Assembly: GCF_003478035.1 (NCBI RefSeq)
Contig: NZ_QUEP01000010.1
Location: 62,334 to 126,333, forward strand
Length of the DNA: 64,000 bases
Direction of reading: 5' to 3'
DNA from: Clostridium sp. OF03-18AA
GTDB taxonomy: Bacteria; Bacillota; Clostridia; Lachnospirales; Lachnospiraceae
In this document: piece after piece, positions 33,467 through 42,971 of the stretch
Position numbering within the stretch: position 1 is the first letter of the stretch
Layout of the letters: every line of letters starts with the position of its first letter
Made by a program: the position numbers and the translations under genes
Notes under the pieces: generated by a model
Seen by the model: only the letters and a program-made list of their open reading frames with translations
The model's database searches: none
Told to the model about the DNA's origin: nothing

Positions 33467-36400
33467 TTATTTTGTCTTTCCGTCCCAGCTGCCATCTTCC
33501 GTCACAAAATACTCATCCGGCGTTTTTCTTCCGATAAACATCATTCCTCTTGTTCCATCAGAAACCGGATTGAAGAAATACCATCTTTCATTGATGAGTA
33601 CCCAGCCAGTCTGCATTCCGGAATTTTCGTCCATATAGAACCAGCCCCTATAACCGGCATCATAGAAAAGTCCAACACGCAGATATCCCTGCTCATCAAA
33701 TGTATACCAGCTTCCGTTGATCAGTTCCCACTGATGCTCAACCGTCTGCATATTATCGTGCTCTCCCACGATCATCTTTCCTGCCGCATAACTGCCATCG
33801 CTGTATCTCAGCCACCAGCCATTCTTATCCTTCATCCAATGGCTGTGTCCATCGTTTACCGCTTTGTTCGCAGCGCCCGGGATAATTCCCTTTACAGGAT
33901 CAATATATCCCTTTTTACTGTCACGGCTGATATCCGGCTTTCTTTCACTGATCTCCGGTTTGGAAGAGTCTGAACTGGATGAACCAGTTCCACTTCCTGG
34001 TCTTGAGCCATTGTTTTCTCCAGAATTTCCACCATCTCCAGGCTTTGTGCCGTTATCTTCTCCAGCATTTCCGCCATCTCCAGGCTTTGTGCCGTTGTCT
34101 CCTCCAGTATTCCCGCCATCTCCGGGCTTCTCCGGTCCGTCCACAGGCGGCTTTTCTGCCAGTTTCGGAGTTCTTCCGGAAACCTCCGCCGCAGGTCCCG
34201 CATTTTCTGTCTCCGTCTCCTTCAGACGGATCCATCCGTGATACAGGGTATCCGGCTGGCAGTCATCTTTCCGGTTGTTGTCTGACCAGGTGGTACCGTC
34301 AAAACTGTACTCTGCGCCCTCGACAGCCCCGATCTCAGCTGTGAATGTTTTTTCATCACCATTCAGCTGGAACGTAATCGTTCCCGCAATCGGATGCTGC
34401 TCATTCTTGTCATTCAGAGAGATTACGACCTGAATATCCGGTATCTCATAGTTTTCCGTAAGAACGCCACTGACCCGGATCACTGCTGATGCTCCGATCT
34501 GTAATCTGTCATTCTTCTTCAGCGCGAATTTTAACTGCGTCCCCTCTACGGCAATTTTCTCTTCCAGGATGCCGGACTCATCAGATATAATATCGGCATT
34601 TCCGCCAGAAATCTCTCCACAGTCTTCCGGGAATCCGGAAAGAACGATCTCCTGCTCTCCGCTTATTCCATAGCTGTACGCCTCAGAGATCTCCGGAACA
34701 GAGGGCGCTTCGGCTTTTTTGATGCTCTGTCCATCAAGAATGAACTTTCCTGTTTGATCCAGAACGTAATTCTTTGCATTTTCCGTATCGGATAAGGAAA
34801 CCTCTACAAAAGCTTTTTTATCTGTTCCCGCATTTGCATCTTCAAATTCTGCTGCTGCAGAATAATCCTTTGACTCCAGAGTATCTCCGTTTGCAAGACC
34901 GCCAAAGCTTACTGATCTCACATTCACGTCAGTTCTTCCGTCATAGATTTTTTCCTCCAGTACAATGCCCGCCACAATCACCGTTTTGGGAATAATATTC
35001 CAGGAAGAAATATTCTCTCCTTTCTGTGAGTCATCCTCATAAAAAGCTTTTACAAGATAACTTCCCACTGTTTTCGGTGCTTCCGTACTCCATGTATTTC
35101 CACCATCCACACTGTACGTGTAAGCCCATGTCTCATCTCCATCCACATTTCCCGCAAATGTTCCCTTCGGAACTGGTGAGCTGCCATATTCCACATCAGG
35201 TATCGTCACAGATATCTGCTTATCCACGATCGTTTTGTCTGCCACTGTCACCGTTTTTGTCTCGGAAGTTTCAATATATCTGCCATCAACAGCAGCTGTT
35301 TTCGCCGTGATCGTGATGATCGTCCCGACAGCGGTCCCAATAGGGATCTGGATCTCATTTCCTGAAGCAGTCTGCTCAGCTCCATCCCCGATCTGATAAG
35401 AAATTCGGATCTCCGGTACATCCTCAAGTGCAGGAGAAAACGCATTTTTCGCTTTTGCCGAAACAGTTATCCACTTTCCTGCAACCTGTGTCTCCCGGTC
35501 AAGCTCCATAGTGAGATCTGGTTTTGCCGCCGAAACAGTAACCGAAACTTCTTTTTCAGTCGCTCCCGTGTAGTTTTTCGTATCCTCCGGGGTAAATACT
35601 ACTGCGCAGGATGTATCTGGATAAAGTACAGAATCTGGATCCTTAAAGCTCCATTTTCCATCCACGATCATCTGCCCTAATCTATAATTTGGATTGATCA
35701 CCTTTCCTCCAGAGATCACCGCATCTTTCAGGGACTGTCCATACTGAATATTTACCGCAGGATCCTCCTCGACTCTCGGAGTTGCCGGCAAAACTTTAAT
35801 CTTAATTTTATTGTAGATCGTCTCATATGTATCGCGGTACTCTGGCTTTGGCGTAAAGTGGCACAGAGCTTCATCTGTTCCCACTTCCGGCCATGCGACA
35901 TCAAAACCAAAGTCTCCAGGTATATCTCCAGATTTTCCGCCCTGCAGTCCGGCATTTGATGCCTGTTGACCATAATGGATCTCCTTTATAGCTTCCGGCC
36001 ATTTTACAATCTGTGGATTACGTTTTTTTACAGCCACTGAGATCTGTCCACTCTTGACCCGGAATCCGTTTCCGTAATATTCCGCATAGATCTCATGTGT
36101 TCCCAGCGGGAGAAGTTCTTTTCCGATCGGAAACGATGTTTCGCCTCCCGTTGATGTGATCGGACTTCCCACCGCGGCTTTATCTACATAAAACCGGATC
36201 TGTCCACTCATTCCTTCCGGAACCGTCATCACAGCCGAAACAGAATCTCCAACTTCAATTTCTTTTGAATCAACCACAAGACCTGTCTGGATCTGTTCCA
36301 CTGTTACCTCGGCGGATGCAGTTTTATTATATGACCTTAAGCTCGCTGTCACGCTGAGTGTTTCCGCTTTCTCATCCGCACCCACCGTCAGGATTCCCAG

Positions 36401-39400
36401 GGAGCTGATCTTTGTATCGCTGCTGGTATTTCCGGATACCCGCCAGTCCACCGTCGGATCCTTTGCTCCTTTAACAGCTGCGGTAAACTGTTTTGAACTT
36501 CCAGGATACATTACCTCCGTCTCCGGCGTCAGTGAGATCGAAGCGTCCTCTCCGCTCTCATCGGCCTGAAAATAAATGACCGCGCAGCGTCCCATCCTTT
36601 TGGTCTTCTGATTGATCTCCTGCGCTGTAACATTCTCATCTGCGGAACTCAGTCCGTGCATGATCAGCGCTTTCTCATCAATAAAAAACTCCACATCATC
36701 ATTTTTTGAGCCTGCCCCGACACCGCTGGTCGTATTTTCGCCAGAGCCCCTGCTTCCTCCCTTTGCGTCTGTCCTTCCGCCGGTGATCGTTATCCTGCTC
36801 TTCGCCCAGCTATTATATCCGATTCCGATACCGGCAGAGCCCTGGCCTCCGACAGCCTTTACGGTTCCGCCGGAAATACTGATATTGACATTTCCGCCTG
36901 CCTGGTTTGCGCTTCCGATGCCGGCACCTCCCCAGCCGCCGTCAGCTTCCACGGTACCTCCTTCGATCGAAATGGAGAAATTTTTGTTTTGTACACGCGC
37001 GTCTCCGCCGATTCCTGCCGCTTCATATTCACCTTTAGCGATAACTGTTCCACCTTTTACAGTAATGGAACCGCCTCTGATTCCGGCATGATTGATCTCG
37101 CCAGACTTATTTCCTTCTGCACGCAGTGTTCCCGCAGAGCTTCCATCCCCCTGAATGCTCGTGATCGTGAGATAAGAATTGTCCTGCACATACACACAGT
37201 TCGATTTTTTGGAACACATGGAGTTTTCCCCATCCAGGATCAACGTCACATTTGCTTCATCCTTGATCCTGAGCGCACAGTCTCCATTCACTTTTACGCT
37301 ATGGAGCGTAATTACAGGTTTTCCGCCCTGAACCGTGATCTGATTTCCAGTCGTCTCAATGCCCTCTTTCAGGGAGATCTCGTATTTTTCGCTGCCCGTT
37401 ATGGTCAGTGTTTCGTTCTCATATTTATAATCTGTTCCCAGGATTCCACCGCTCACGATGAAGTCACCGGTGAGTCCTTCGCCCTTATACTGGGCTGTGA
37501 CCACAGCATCTTCTGATCCGATCGTGAATTTTGTCGTGCTGCTGTAGCAGTTTTCAAAGGTTCCTGAGCCAGAATCCAGCGTCCATGATGAAAATTCTGA
37601 TCCCGCCGGTAGAGATGCCGTGATCTCGATTATATCCCCAGTTCTATAAGCTCCGCTTCCAGTTCCATTATTTACCGTGAGGCTGTGCCCGGAAACATAG
37701 ACCGCCTTTACGGACAGGCTGCTGTTTACTTTAAGCTGTGCCGTTTTCTGACTGGCCGTTCCGTTTAAGAATTCTCCGTTTCCGTTCGTGATCTCCCAGC
37801 GATCGAAACATAATTTTTCCGAAGATTTATCTTTCGCTGTGATCGTGACAGTGCTGCCCGGCGCATAGTTTTCCTGTCCCGGGGTGATGGTTCCGTCAGC
37901 AACTGTAACAGAATATCCACCTGTATAGTTCGCCTTGATCTCTGTATCCACATCGGACATCGTAAATGTTGTTCCGGAAGACAAAGGATCCGCAAACGTT
38001 CCGCTTCCTTTTTTAACCGTCCATCCTGCAAAATACAAGGTTTCTCCGGCTCCATCCGTGATCTTGGCACTCGCGCTGACCGGCACTTTCTCACCTTCCG
38101 CAAATTCGGACTCTGTTGAGGTGATCGTTCCTCCCGTAACAGTAAGGTTATGCGGTGTTCCAAACTTTACACGCATATACTTCTCTGACACGGGCTCATA
38201 TTTTTCTTCCCCGCGCAGCCCGAGAACCGCGCTTCCCGGAGCTGAGTTTCCTGTATACAGTGTCGCTGTTTTTCCATTTTCAGGCGCTATCGTGATAGGA
38301 CTCTGACAGATTTTTCCTGTGTCTCCGGACACCGTCGCTGTGACATTTCCTCCTGTGATCCGGATATTCGGTTCCGAAGCAACATCAAAGTCTGTCGATC
38401 CAATACAATAACCGCCCTCGCTCTTGATCAAGTTTACATTTCCACCGGAAATGACCAGATTATCTGCGCTTCCCGTACTTGCGCTGCCGGCAGCACCAGC
38501 TCCCAGACAAGTTCCATCTCCATTTGACCGCAGGGTCAGATCACCCCCGGAGATCGTAATATTTTTACCTATCGGCACTGAATATAAAGAGTAGCTTCCA
38601 CCGATGGCCGCTGACCCGGAACCGGCTGTGGCATCCAGACTTCCGCTTCCTGTTATCTCCAGCGGAGTCCCATGATTATCGATCGCCGCCGCAAGCTCAG
38701 CGCCCTTAAGAATATTTCTGCCCTCCAGCTTTAAGGTCACTTTTTCAAGTCCCGCATCGATATCAATTGCAGGAACATTCTGTGCCTTCGGATAAATATT
38801 GAGCTGTTTCAAAGTAACGGTACAGCTGCTCTTGATCTCAATAAATTCACTTGTCGCTGTCCCAGAATATTTCATTGTAACTGTATATGGACCAGATCCG
38901 GCGATCTCAACTCTTCCGTTTCCAGAATAGGTAACGCCTTCTTCCGGAGTAACGGTAATCTTCCCATTTCGTGTCTGTTCTCCATATCTGATCTTCACAC
39001 GGGTTCCCGGATACTTGATGGTCTGCTCATTTCCAATATCGACCGTGTATATTTTGGTTGGATCAACTCCAAGGAATTCTGCCGTTGCTTTTTCTTTTTC
39101 ACTGGCTTTTAATGTAAAACTATTATCCGTACCATCGACCGTCTCTGGACCGATTGCAACAGCTTTCACTGTACTGTTATACTCTCCGCCCCATGCCTCT
39201 ACATCTCCACCGGAAATCACAATAGAGCCCGATGTTCCCTTATATCCACCACCGATTCCAGCTCCAACAGATGCTGCGGCGTAAACGGATCCACCAGCGA
39301 TTGTAATCATACCACCGCCAATTCCCGCCGAACCAGATCCGATTCCGGCTCCACTGTCCGATTCCGTTCCTTTTTCCGGTCCTTTATCTGTCAGCCTCAT

Positions 39401-40108
39401 TCCAGAACAAGCTGCCACCGTTCCGCTTTCAATCGTGATCTTGCCATGTCCCTCTCCGCTGTTTCCTCCGATTCCAGCTCCATAAGCGCGCGCAAACGAA
39501 TACAGGACATCCTGATCAGATCCTGCCCGGATCGTCAGGCTGCTTCCTTCCGGCACATGGATCGCCGCGCCGGAGTTGCTGACTGTATACAGGTTATTCA
39601 TTCCGGAGAGAACCAGCGTCACATCCGCTCCCTCTTCAAGTTCAATACAGGACATTTTAACTGTATTCGCATTTGCGGTTTCAATTGACACACCCTTTAA
39701 AGTGATCGTCGCAGAAACATCCTTCTTCACCGTGATCACATGATCCGTTATATGGGCCGTTCCAGTCGTCTTTTTATATGTGCCGCTGATCGTGTAATCG
39801 CCATCCCGATCAATGATCACTTCCCCATTCTTCAGATCATACTCCTTTGCGGCACTCAATGTCCTGAGAAGCGCATTGGAGTCCGATGCCTTAAGCTTCA
39901 ATAATTCATCTTTTTTCGCCCTCTGCGGTTTTCTCACCGTGTCTGACTGTGTCGCTTTCTCCTTCACTGCATCACTCGCCGTATATACTTCAAAATCAGT
40001 ATCCGGTCGAATCATAGCTGATTCCGCATACACTGGTGATATGATCGTGGATCCCACCATCACTGCCGTCAATAATCCTGCCATCCATCTTCTAAAATTA
40101 TATCTCAT
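33467..40108 (-). CDS. Giant secreted surface protein with Ig/B-repeat-like modules and wall-binding repeats
   Basis: GGAGG 8 nt before MRYNFRRWMAG fixes the start, giving 2213 residues with a signal peptide ending near VYAES. The N-terminal half alternates beta-helix-like segments rich in G-G-x-V and GAGIGG turns with three or so modules of the listeria B-repeat type (GGTITSTESEFAEGEKV, FAGWTVKKGSG and similar). Later modules resemble Ig-like and MBG-type domains. A Gly/Pro/Asn linker of three 14-residue repeats precedes about 125 residues of wall-binding repeats (NGWWLRYSDG, GSWYTFDEQG, ERWYFFN). The last 20 residues resemble those of the 2010-residue protein (PDEYFVTEDGSWDG). Adhesion is inferred. 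Confidence 0.85.
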   Translation of the reverse strand: MRYNFRRWMAGLLTAVMVGSTIISPVYAESAMIRPDTDFEVYTASDAVKEKATQSDTVRKPQRAKKDELLKLKASDSNALLRTLSAAKEYDLKNGEVIIDRDGDYTISGTYKKTTGTAHITDHVITVKKDVSATITLKGVSIETANANTVKMSCIELEEGADVTLVLSGMNNLYTVSNSGAAIHVPEGSSLTIRAGSDQDVLYSFARAYGAGIGGNSGEGHGKITIESGTVAACSGMRLTDKGPEKGTESDSGAGIGSGSAGIGGGMITIAGGSVYAAASVGAGIGGGYKGTSGSIVISGGDVEAWGGEYNSTVKAVAIGPETVDGTDNSFTLKASEKEKATAEFLGVDPTKIYTVDIGNEQTIKYPGTRVKIRYGEQTRNGKITVTPEEGVTYSGNGRVEIAGSGPYTVTMKYSGTATSEFIEIKSSCTVTLKQLNIYPKAQNVPAIDIDAGLEKVTLKLEGRNILKGAELAAAIDNHGTPLEITGSGSLDATAGSGSAAIGGSYSLYSVPIGKNITISGGDLTLRSNGDGTCLGAGAAGSASTGSADNLVISGGNVNLIKSEGGYCIGSTDFDVASEPNIRITGGNVTATVSGDTGKICQSPITIAPENGKTATLYTGNSAPGSAVLGLRGEEKYEPVSEKYMRVKFGTPHNLTVTGGTITSTESEFAEGEKVPVSASAKITDGAGETLYFAGWTVKKGSGTFADPLSSGTTFTMSDVDTEIKANYTGGYSVTVADGTITPGQENYAPGSTVTITAKDKSSEKLCFDRWEITNGNGEFLNGTASQKTAQLKVNSSLSVKAVYVSGHSLTVNNGTGSGAYRTGDIIEITASLPAGSEFSSWTLDSGSGTFENCYSSTTKFTIGSEDAVVTAQYKGEGLTGDFIVSGGILGTDYKYENETLTITGSEKYEISLKEGIETTGNQITVQGGKPVITLHSVKVNGDCALRIKDEANVTLILDGENSMCSKKSNCVYVQDNSYLTITSIQGDGSSAGTLRAEGNKSGEINHAGIRGGSITVKGGTVIAKGEYEAAGIGGDARVQNKNFSISIEGGTVEADGGWGGAGIGSANQAGGNVNISISGGTVKAVGGQGSAGIGIGYNSWAKSRITITGGRTDAKGGSRGSGENTTSGVGAGSKNDDVEFFIDEKALIMHGLSSADENVTAQEINQKTKRMGRCAVIYFQADESGEDASISLTPETEVMYPGSSKQFTAAVKGAKDPTVDWRVSGNTSSDTKISSLGILTVGADEKAETLSVTASLRSYNKTASAEVTVEQIQTGLVVDSKEIEVGDSVSAVMTVPEGMSGQIRFYVDKAAVGSPITSTGGETSFPIGKELLPLGTHEIYAEYYGNGFRVKSGQISVAVKKRNPQIVKWPEAIKEIHYGQQASNAGLQGGKSGDIPGDFGFDVAWPEVGTDEALCHFTPKPEYRDTYETIYNKIKIKVLPATPRVEEDPAVNIQYGQSLKDAVISGGKVINPNYRLGQMIVDGKWSFKDPDSVLYPDTSCAVVFTPEDTKNYTGATEKEVSVTVSAAKPDLTMELDRETQVAGKWITVSAKAKNAFSPALEDVPEIRISYQIGDGAEQTASGNEIQIPIGTAVGTIITITAKTAAVDGRYIETSETKTVTVADKTIVDKQISVTIPDVEYGSSPVPKGTFAGNVDGDETWAYTYSVDGGNTWSTEAPKTVGSYLVKAFYEDDSQKGENISSWNIIPKTVIVAGIVLEEKIYDGRTDVNVRSVSFGGLANGDTLESKDYSAAAEFEDANAGTDKKAFVEVSLSDTENAKNYVLDQTGKFILDGQSIKKAEAPSVPEISEAYSYGISGEQEIVLSGFPEDCGEISGGNADIISDESGILEEKIAVEGTQLKFALKKNDRLQIGASAVIRVSGVLTENYEIPDIQVVISLNDKNEQHPIAGTITFQLNGDEKTFTAEIGAVEGAEYSFDGTTWSDNNRKDDCQPDTLYHGWIRLKETETENAGPAAEVSGRTPKLAEKPPVDGPEKPGDGGNTGGDNGTKPGDGGNAGEDNGTKPGDGGNSGENNGSRPGSGTGSSSSDSSKPEISERKPDISRDSKKGYIDPVKGIIPGAANKAVNDGHSHWMKDKNGWWLRYSDGSYAAGKMIVGEHDNMQTVEHQWELINGSWYTFDEQGYLRVGLFYDAGYRGWFYMDENSGMQTGWVLINERWYFFNPVSDGTRGMMFIGRKTPDEYFVTEDGSWDGKTK
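33990..34125 (-). repeat. 42-bp tandem repeat encoding a 14-residue linker
   Basis: Three units of 42 bp encode PGDGGNxGxDNGTK variants. Units differ at several silent and coding positions, so this is not a very recent expansion, but copy number may vary between strains. Confidence 0.8.
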
Positions 40109-40146
40109 GCGATCCGCCTCCCTCTTATCTTCAAGTCTCTGTCGCC

Positions 40147-40176
40147 AGAATATCATTAGAAAACAAGGCGTGTCAA
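40147..40176 (-). promoter_or_regulatory. Sigma-A-like promoter of the 2213-residue surface protein
   Basis: TTGACA, 18 bp, TATTCT on the - strand, about 40 bp upstream of the start codon. Confidence 0.45.
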
Positions 40177-40188
40177 TCGGTTCGACAC

Positions 40189-40220
40189 AAGATGTCAAAA
40201 TTCTGCACGAAATGCAAAAG
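40189..40220 (-). promoter_or_regulatory. Activator-site candidate shared with the other giant surface gene
   Basis: The 13-mer AAGATGTCAAAAT recurs exactly, 12 bp upstream of the -35 as in the 7-kb promoter. A degenerate second copy (8 of 12 positions) starts 20 bp further upstream. Identity with the other promoter extends over about 20 bases around the proximal copy. Confidence 0.55.
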
Positions 40221-40253
40221 AAAAGACCAGGAACATCTCTGCCCCTGGTCTTT
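40215..40253 (-). terminator. Rho-independent terminator of the 469-residue wall-binding protein
   Basis: AAAGACCAGG and CCTGGTCTTT form a 10-bp stem followed by TTTTCTTTT on the - strand. It touches the distal activator-site copy of the next gene. Confidence 0.8.
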
Positions 40254-40287
40254 CAAAAAATCCTTTATCATTTATCCTGGATCCATA

Positions 40288-41697
40288 TCAGTCATTCTCA
40301 AATACCGGCTCAGTCGGCTCGCCGTAATCTTCCGTGGAGCTTGCTGCCTCGTCATTGATATGCGTCAGGATCCCGCTGGAATTCACTTTATATTTGTTTC
40401 CATCGCGGTCCTTTACCGTCGTATTCTTGGAGATACGTCCGGAGCTGTTTACCACATACGTCTGATAACTGCCGTTTCCATTCGGAATGCTGATCAGCGC
40501 ATAGCGGCTGGAGCTGTCTGCCTGCTGAAGTTTTCCCATATAATAAAGGTATCCGTTCTTCACGCCGTTTGTTCCGCGGCCTGCATAGGTCCCTTCATTG
40601 AAATAAAACGTGATCTTATTTCCATCGCCTTCCTCAACGGTCATTTTTCCTTTTACTGAGGTTCTGGATGACTTATCAAAGTAGTAGGACGTATATTCGC
40701 TGGTCGATCCGATCCGTACCTTCTTTAATCCTTTGACCGGATTTCCTTTCTGGTCGAAGAGATACGTCTTTCCATTGATGCGGACAAAATCGCTCGTGGA
40801 CGCTTTTCCGTCTTCCGGTCCGGTCTTTGGCTCGCCGTTTTTATCAAAATAATACCATACGACCGGCTCATCCACATTGTCCTGAAGCTGTTCCGGCGGG
40901 TTTAAGGAAAGCCAGCCGGGGATCGCCGCGCCGACCGTAGCGTTCTGGATCCCGCTCTCCGCGAAATATCTCCAATCCGCAATCGAACTCTTACTTGAAT
41001 TTTCCGGATCACCTTCTAAATACACCCAGCCGGTGCGCATCCGTCCGTCTGCGTCAAAGCAATAGTATTTTCCATCGATCTTTGTTACCTTATACTCTCC
41101 GCCGTCATCGCTGGTCGACGGACTCTGCTTCTTTCCGCTTGCGGAAAAATAGAACCAGTACTTTCCATCATCGCTTTCCGTTCCGTAAAGGCTGCTGTCC
41201 TCGTCCTTCGGTTCCAGATATCGCCATCCTGTCACCATCGCTCCGCTGGAGCTTAAATAGTAATCCCCATCTTCGGTCCAGCCGGTCTGCATGATTCCGT
41301 CAGCGTCAAAGTAATAACTTTTTCCATCGATCTTCTTCCAGGTGTCCTTTGTGACTTTTCCGCTGGAACCGAAGTAAAACCAGTAGGTCTGACTGTCTCT
41401 GCTGTACGGGGACACGATCTGCATCCACTTATCCGCCACCATGATTCCGTTAGCATCCACATAGTAATCGTTGTCGGCCCAGCTGTTGACCGCCATTTCA
41501 CCGCTGTTGTTTAAATATCTCCAGAGATTGTCCGCGCCCTTTTTCCACTCATTCGTCACGCGGTTTCCGTTTTTATCAAGATACGTCCATATATTATTGG
41601 AAAGCGCCCAGCCTTCCGCTGCGTAGGCGTTCATCGTCAGACATCCGAAAGTCAGGACCGCCGCTGCTGCCAGTATTCTTAACCCTTTTTTCTTCAC
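40288..41697 (-). CDS. Secreted protein made mostly of cell-wall/choline-binding-type repeats
   Basis: A GTG start is chosen because AAGGAG lies 9 nt upstream and the product (469 residues) then begins MKKKGLRILAAAAVLTFG, a clean signal peptide ending AYAAEG. The rest is a run of aromatic/Gly repeats (NIWTYLDKNGN, NLWRYLNNSGE, KSYYFDADGIMQTGW, YYLSSSGAMVTGWRYL and so on), as in pneumococcal choline-binding and glucan-binding proteins. No catalytic domain is visible. It could be a wall-anchored structural or spacer protein. It lacks the shared activator element found before the two giant genes. Confidence 0.85.
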   Translation of the reverse strand: MKKKGLRILAAAAVLTFGCLTMNAYAAEGWALSNNIWTYLDKNGNRVTNEWKKGADNLWRYLNNSGEMAVNSWADNDYYVDANGIMVADKWMQIVSPYSRDSQTYWFYFGSSGKVTKDTWKKIDGKSYYFDADGIMQTGWTEDGDYYLSSSGAMVTGWRYLEPKDEDSSLYGTESDDGKYWFYFSASGKKQSPSTSDDGGEYKVTKIDGKYYCFDADGRMRTGWVYLEGDPENSSKSSIADWRYFAESGIQNATVGAAIPGWLSLNPPEQLQDNVDEPVVWYYFDKNGEPKTGPEDGKASTSDFVRINGKTYLFDQKGNPVKGLKKVRIGSTSEYTSYYFDKSSRTSVKGKMTVEEGDGNKITFYFNEGTYAGRGTNGVKNGYLYYMGKLQQADSSSRYALISIPNGNGSYQTYVVNSSGRISKNTTVKDRDGNKYKVNSSGILTHINDEAASSTEDYGEPTEPVFEND

Positions 41698-41981
41698 TCG
41701 CTCCGTCTCCTTCCTGTACCCCAAAAGGCGCATAACTATCGCCAACATCCATTCCGGATCAGCTTCGCCGATGGGATTTCTGCCTTCCGGCCGTATTTTT
41801 CATTTCGCAATACATCTGATTTTATTTTACCAGTAACTCCCTGATTATTCAACAGAAAATACCTGTCAATTCTCTTAAGTCCCCACCACAGTTCTGCCGC
41901 ATTCCCGCCACAGAAAGACACATTTTCCGTTCATGTTCCCCATATTTCCGCCAACATCCCGCATTCCATCCCCACTCCTAT
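41698..41981. other. Intergenic stretch between divergent genes
   Basis: TTGACA occurs on the - strand at 41864-41869 but no good -10 follows at the right distance. I see no other clear signal until the promoter at 41982. Confidence 0.4.
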
Positions 41982-42010
41982 TTGACAGTATCCCCCGAAT
42001 CTATTATACT
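41982..42010 (+). promoter_or_regulatory. Sigma-A promoter of the methyltransferase-trk operon
   Basis: TTGACA, 17 bp, TATACT, near consensus; the first start codon is 77 bp downstream. Confidence 0.75.
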
Positions 42011-42086
42011 AATATATCATAGGCATTTTATGCCCCTGATCTGTTTTTACGCAAAAAAAGTCTAAAGAAAGAGATGGAATACAATT

Positions 42087-42947
42087 ATGTGGATAGCAGA
42101 TGGATGGAAGGACTATGAAGTCATCGACTGTTCCGGCGGTGAAAAGCTGGAGCGTTGGGGAAAATATATTCTGGTCCGTCCGGATCCCCAGGTTATCTGG
42201 GATACCGATAAAAAGGCACCACAGTGGAGAAAGATGAACGGCCACTACCACAGAAGCTCAAAAGGCGGCGGCGAGTGGGAATTCTTCAGTCTCCCGGAGC
42301 AGTGGAGCATCAACTACAAAGGCCTGACCTTCCAGTTAAAGCCCTTCAGCTTTAAGCACACCGGTCTTTTCCCGGAACAGGCGGCAAACTGGGACTGGTT
42401 TGGCGAAAAGATCAAAAACGCGGGACGCCCGGTCAAAGTCTTAAACCTCTTCGCCTACACCGGCGGAGCGACACTGGCAGCCGCGAAAGCCGGAGCTTCC
42501 GTGACCCATGTTGACGCCTCCAAGGGCATGGTCGCCTGGGCAAAGGAGAACGCGAAGTCCAGCGGCCTTGAGGACGCACCGATCCGCTGGATTGTGGATG
42601 ACTGCGTAAAATTTGTAGAGCGTGAGATCCGCCGTGGAAACCACTACGACGCGATCATCATGGACCCGCCTTCCTACGGAAGAGGCCCGAAGGGCGAGAT
42701 CTGGAAGATCGAGGACGCAATCTACCCGTTAGTAAAGCTGTGTGCAAAGCTCCTCTCCGACAAGCCGTTATTCTACCTGATCAACTCCTACACAACCGGT
42801 CTCGCCCCGGCGGTGCTGACTTATATGCTCGGAACAGCCGTTGTTCCGCAGTTCGGCGGAACTGTAAGCTCCGAGGAGATCGGACTTCCGGTTACAAGTT
42901 CCAAACTCGTACTCCCGTGCGGCGCTTCCGGACGCTGGGAAGCGTAA
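42087..42947 (+). CDS. Class I SAM-dependent methyltransferase, RlmI/RlmK-like
   Basis: The 286-residue protein has the Rossmann SAM site VLNLFAYTGGATLAAAKAGA (about 117-136), an acidic strand end (VTHVDASKGMVAWAKENA), and the catalytic-type DPPSYGRG motif near 193-200. This is the arrangement of 23S rRNA cytosine/guanine methyltransferases of the RlmI group, but the N-terminal PUA domain is absent. An RNA target is likely. It is first in an operon with trkA (24 bp apart) and trkH; the functional link is not obvious. Confidence 0.8.
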   Translation: MWIADGWKDYEVIDCSGGEKLERWGKYILVRPDPQVIWDTDKKAPQWRKMNGHYHRSSKGGGEWEFFSLPEQWSINYKGLTFQLKPFSFKHTGLFPEQAANWDWFGEKIKNAGRPVKVLNLFAYTGGATLAAAKAGASVTHVDASKGMVAWAKENAKSSGLEDAPIRWIVDDCVKFVEREIRRGNHYDAIIMDPPSYGRGPKGEIWKIEDAIYPLVKLCAKLLSDKPLFYLINSYTTGLAPAVLTYMLGTAVVPQFGGTVSSEEIGLPVTSSKLVLPCGASGRWEA

Positions 42948-42971
42948 TTAATTGAAAGGACCGGTAAACAT

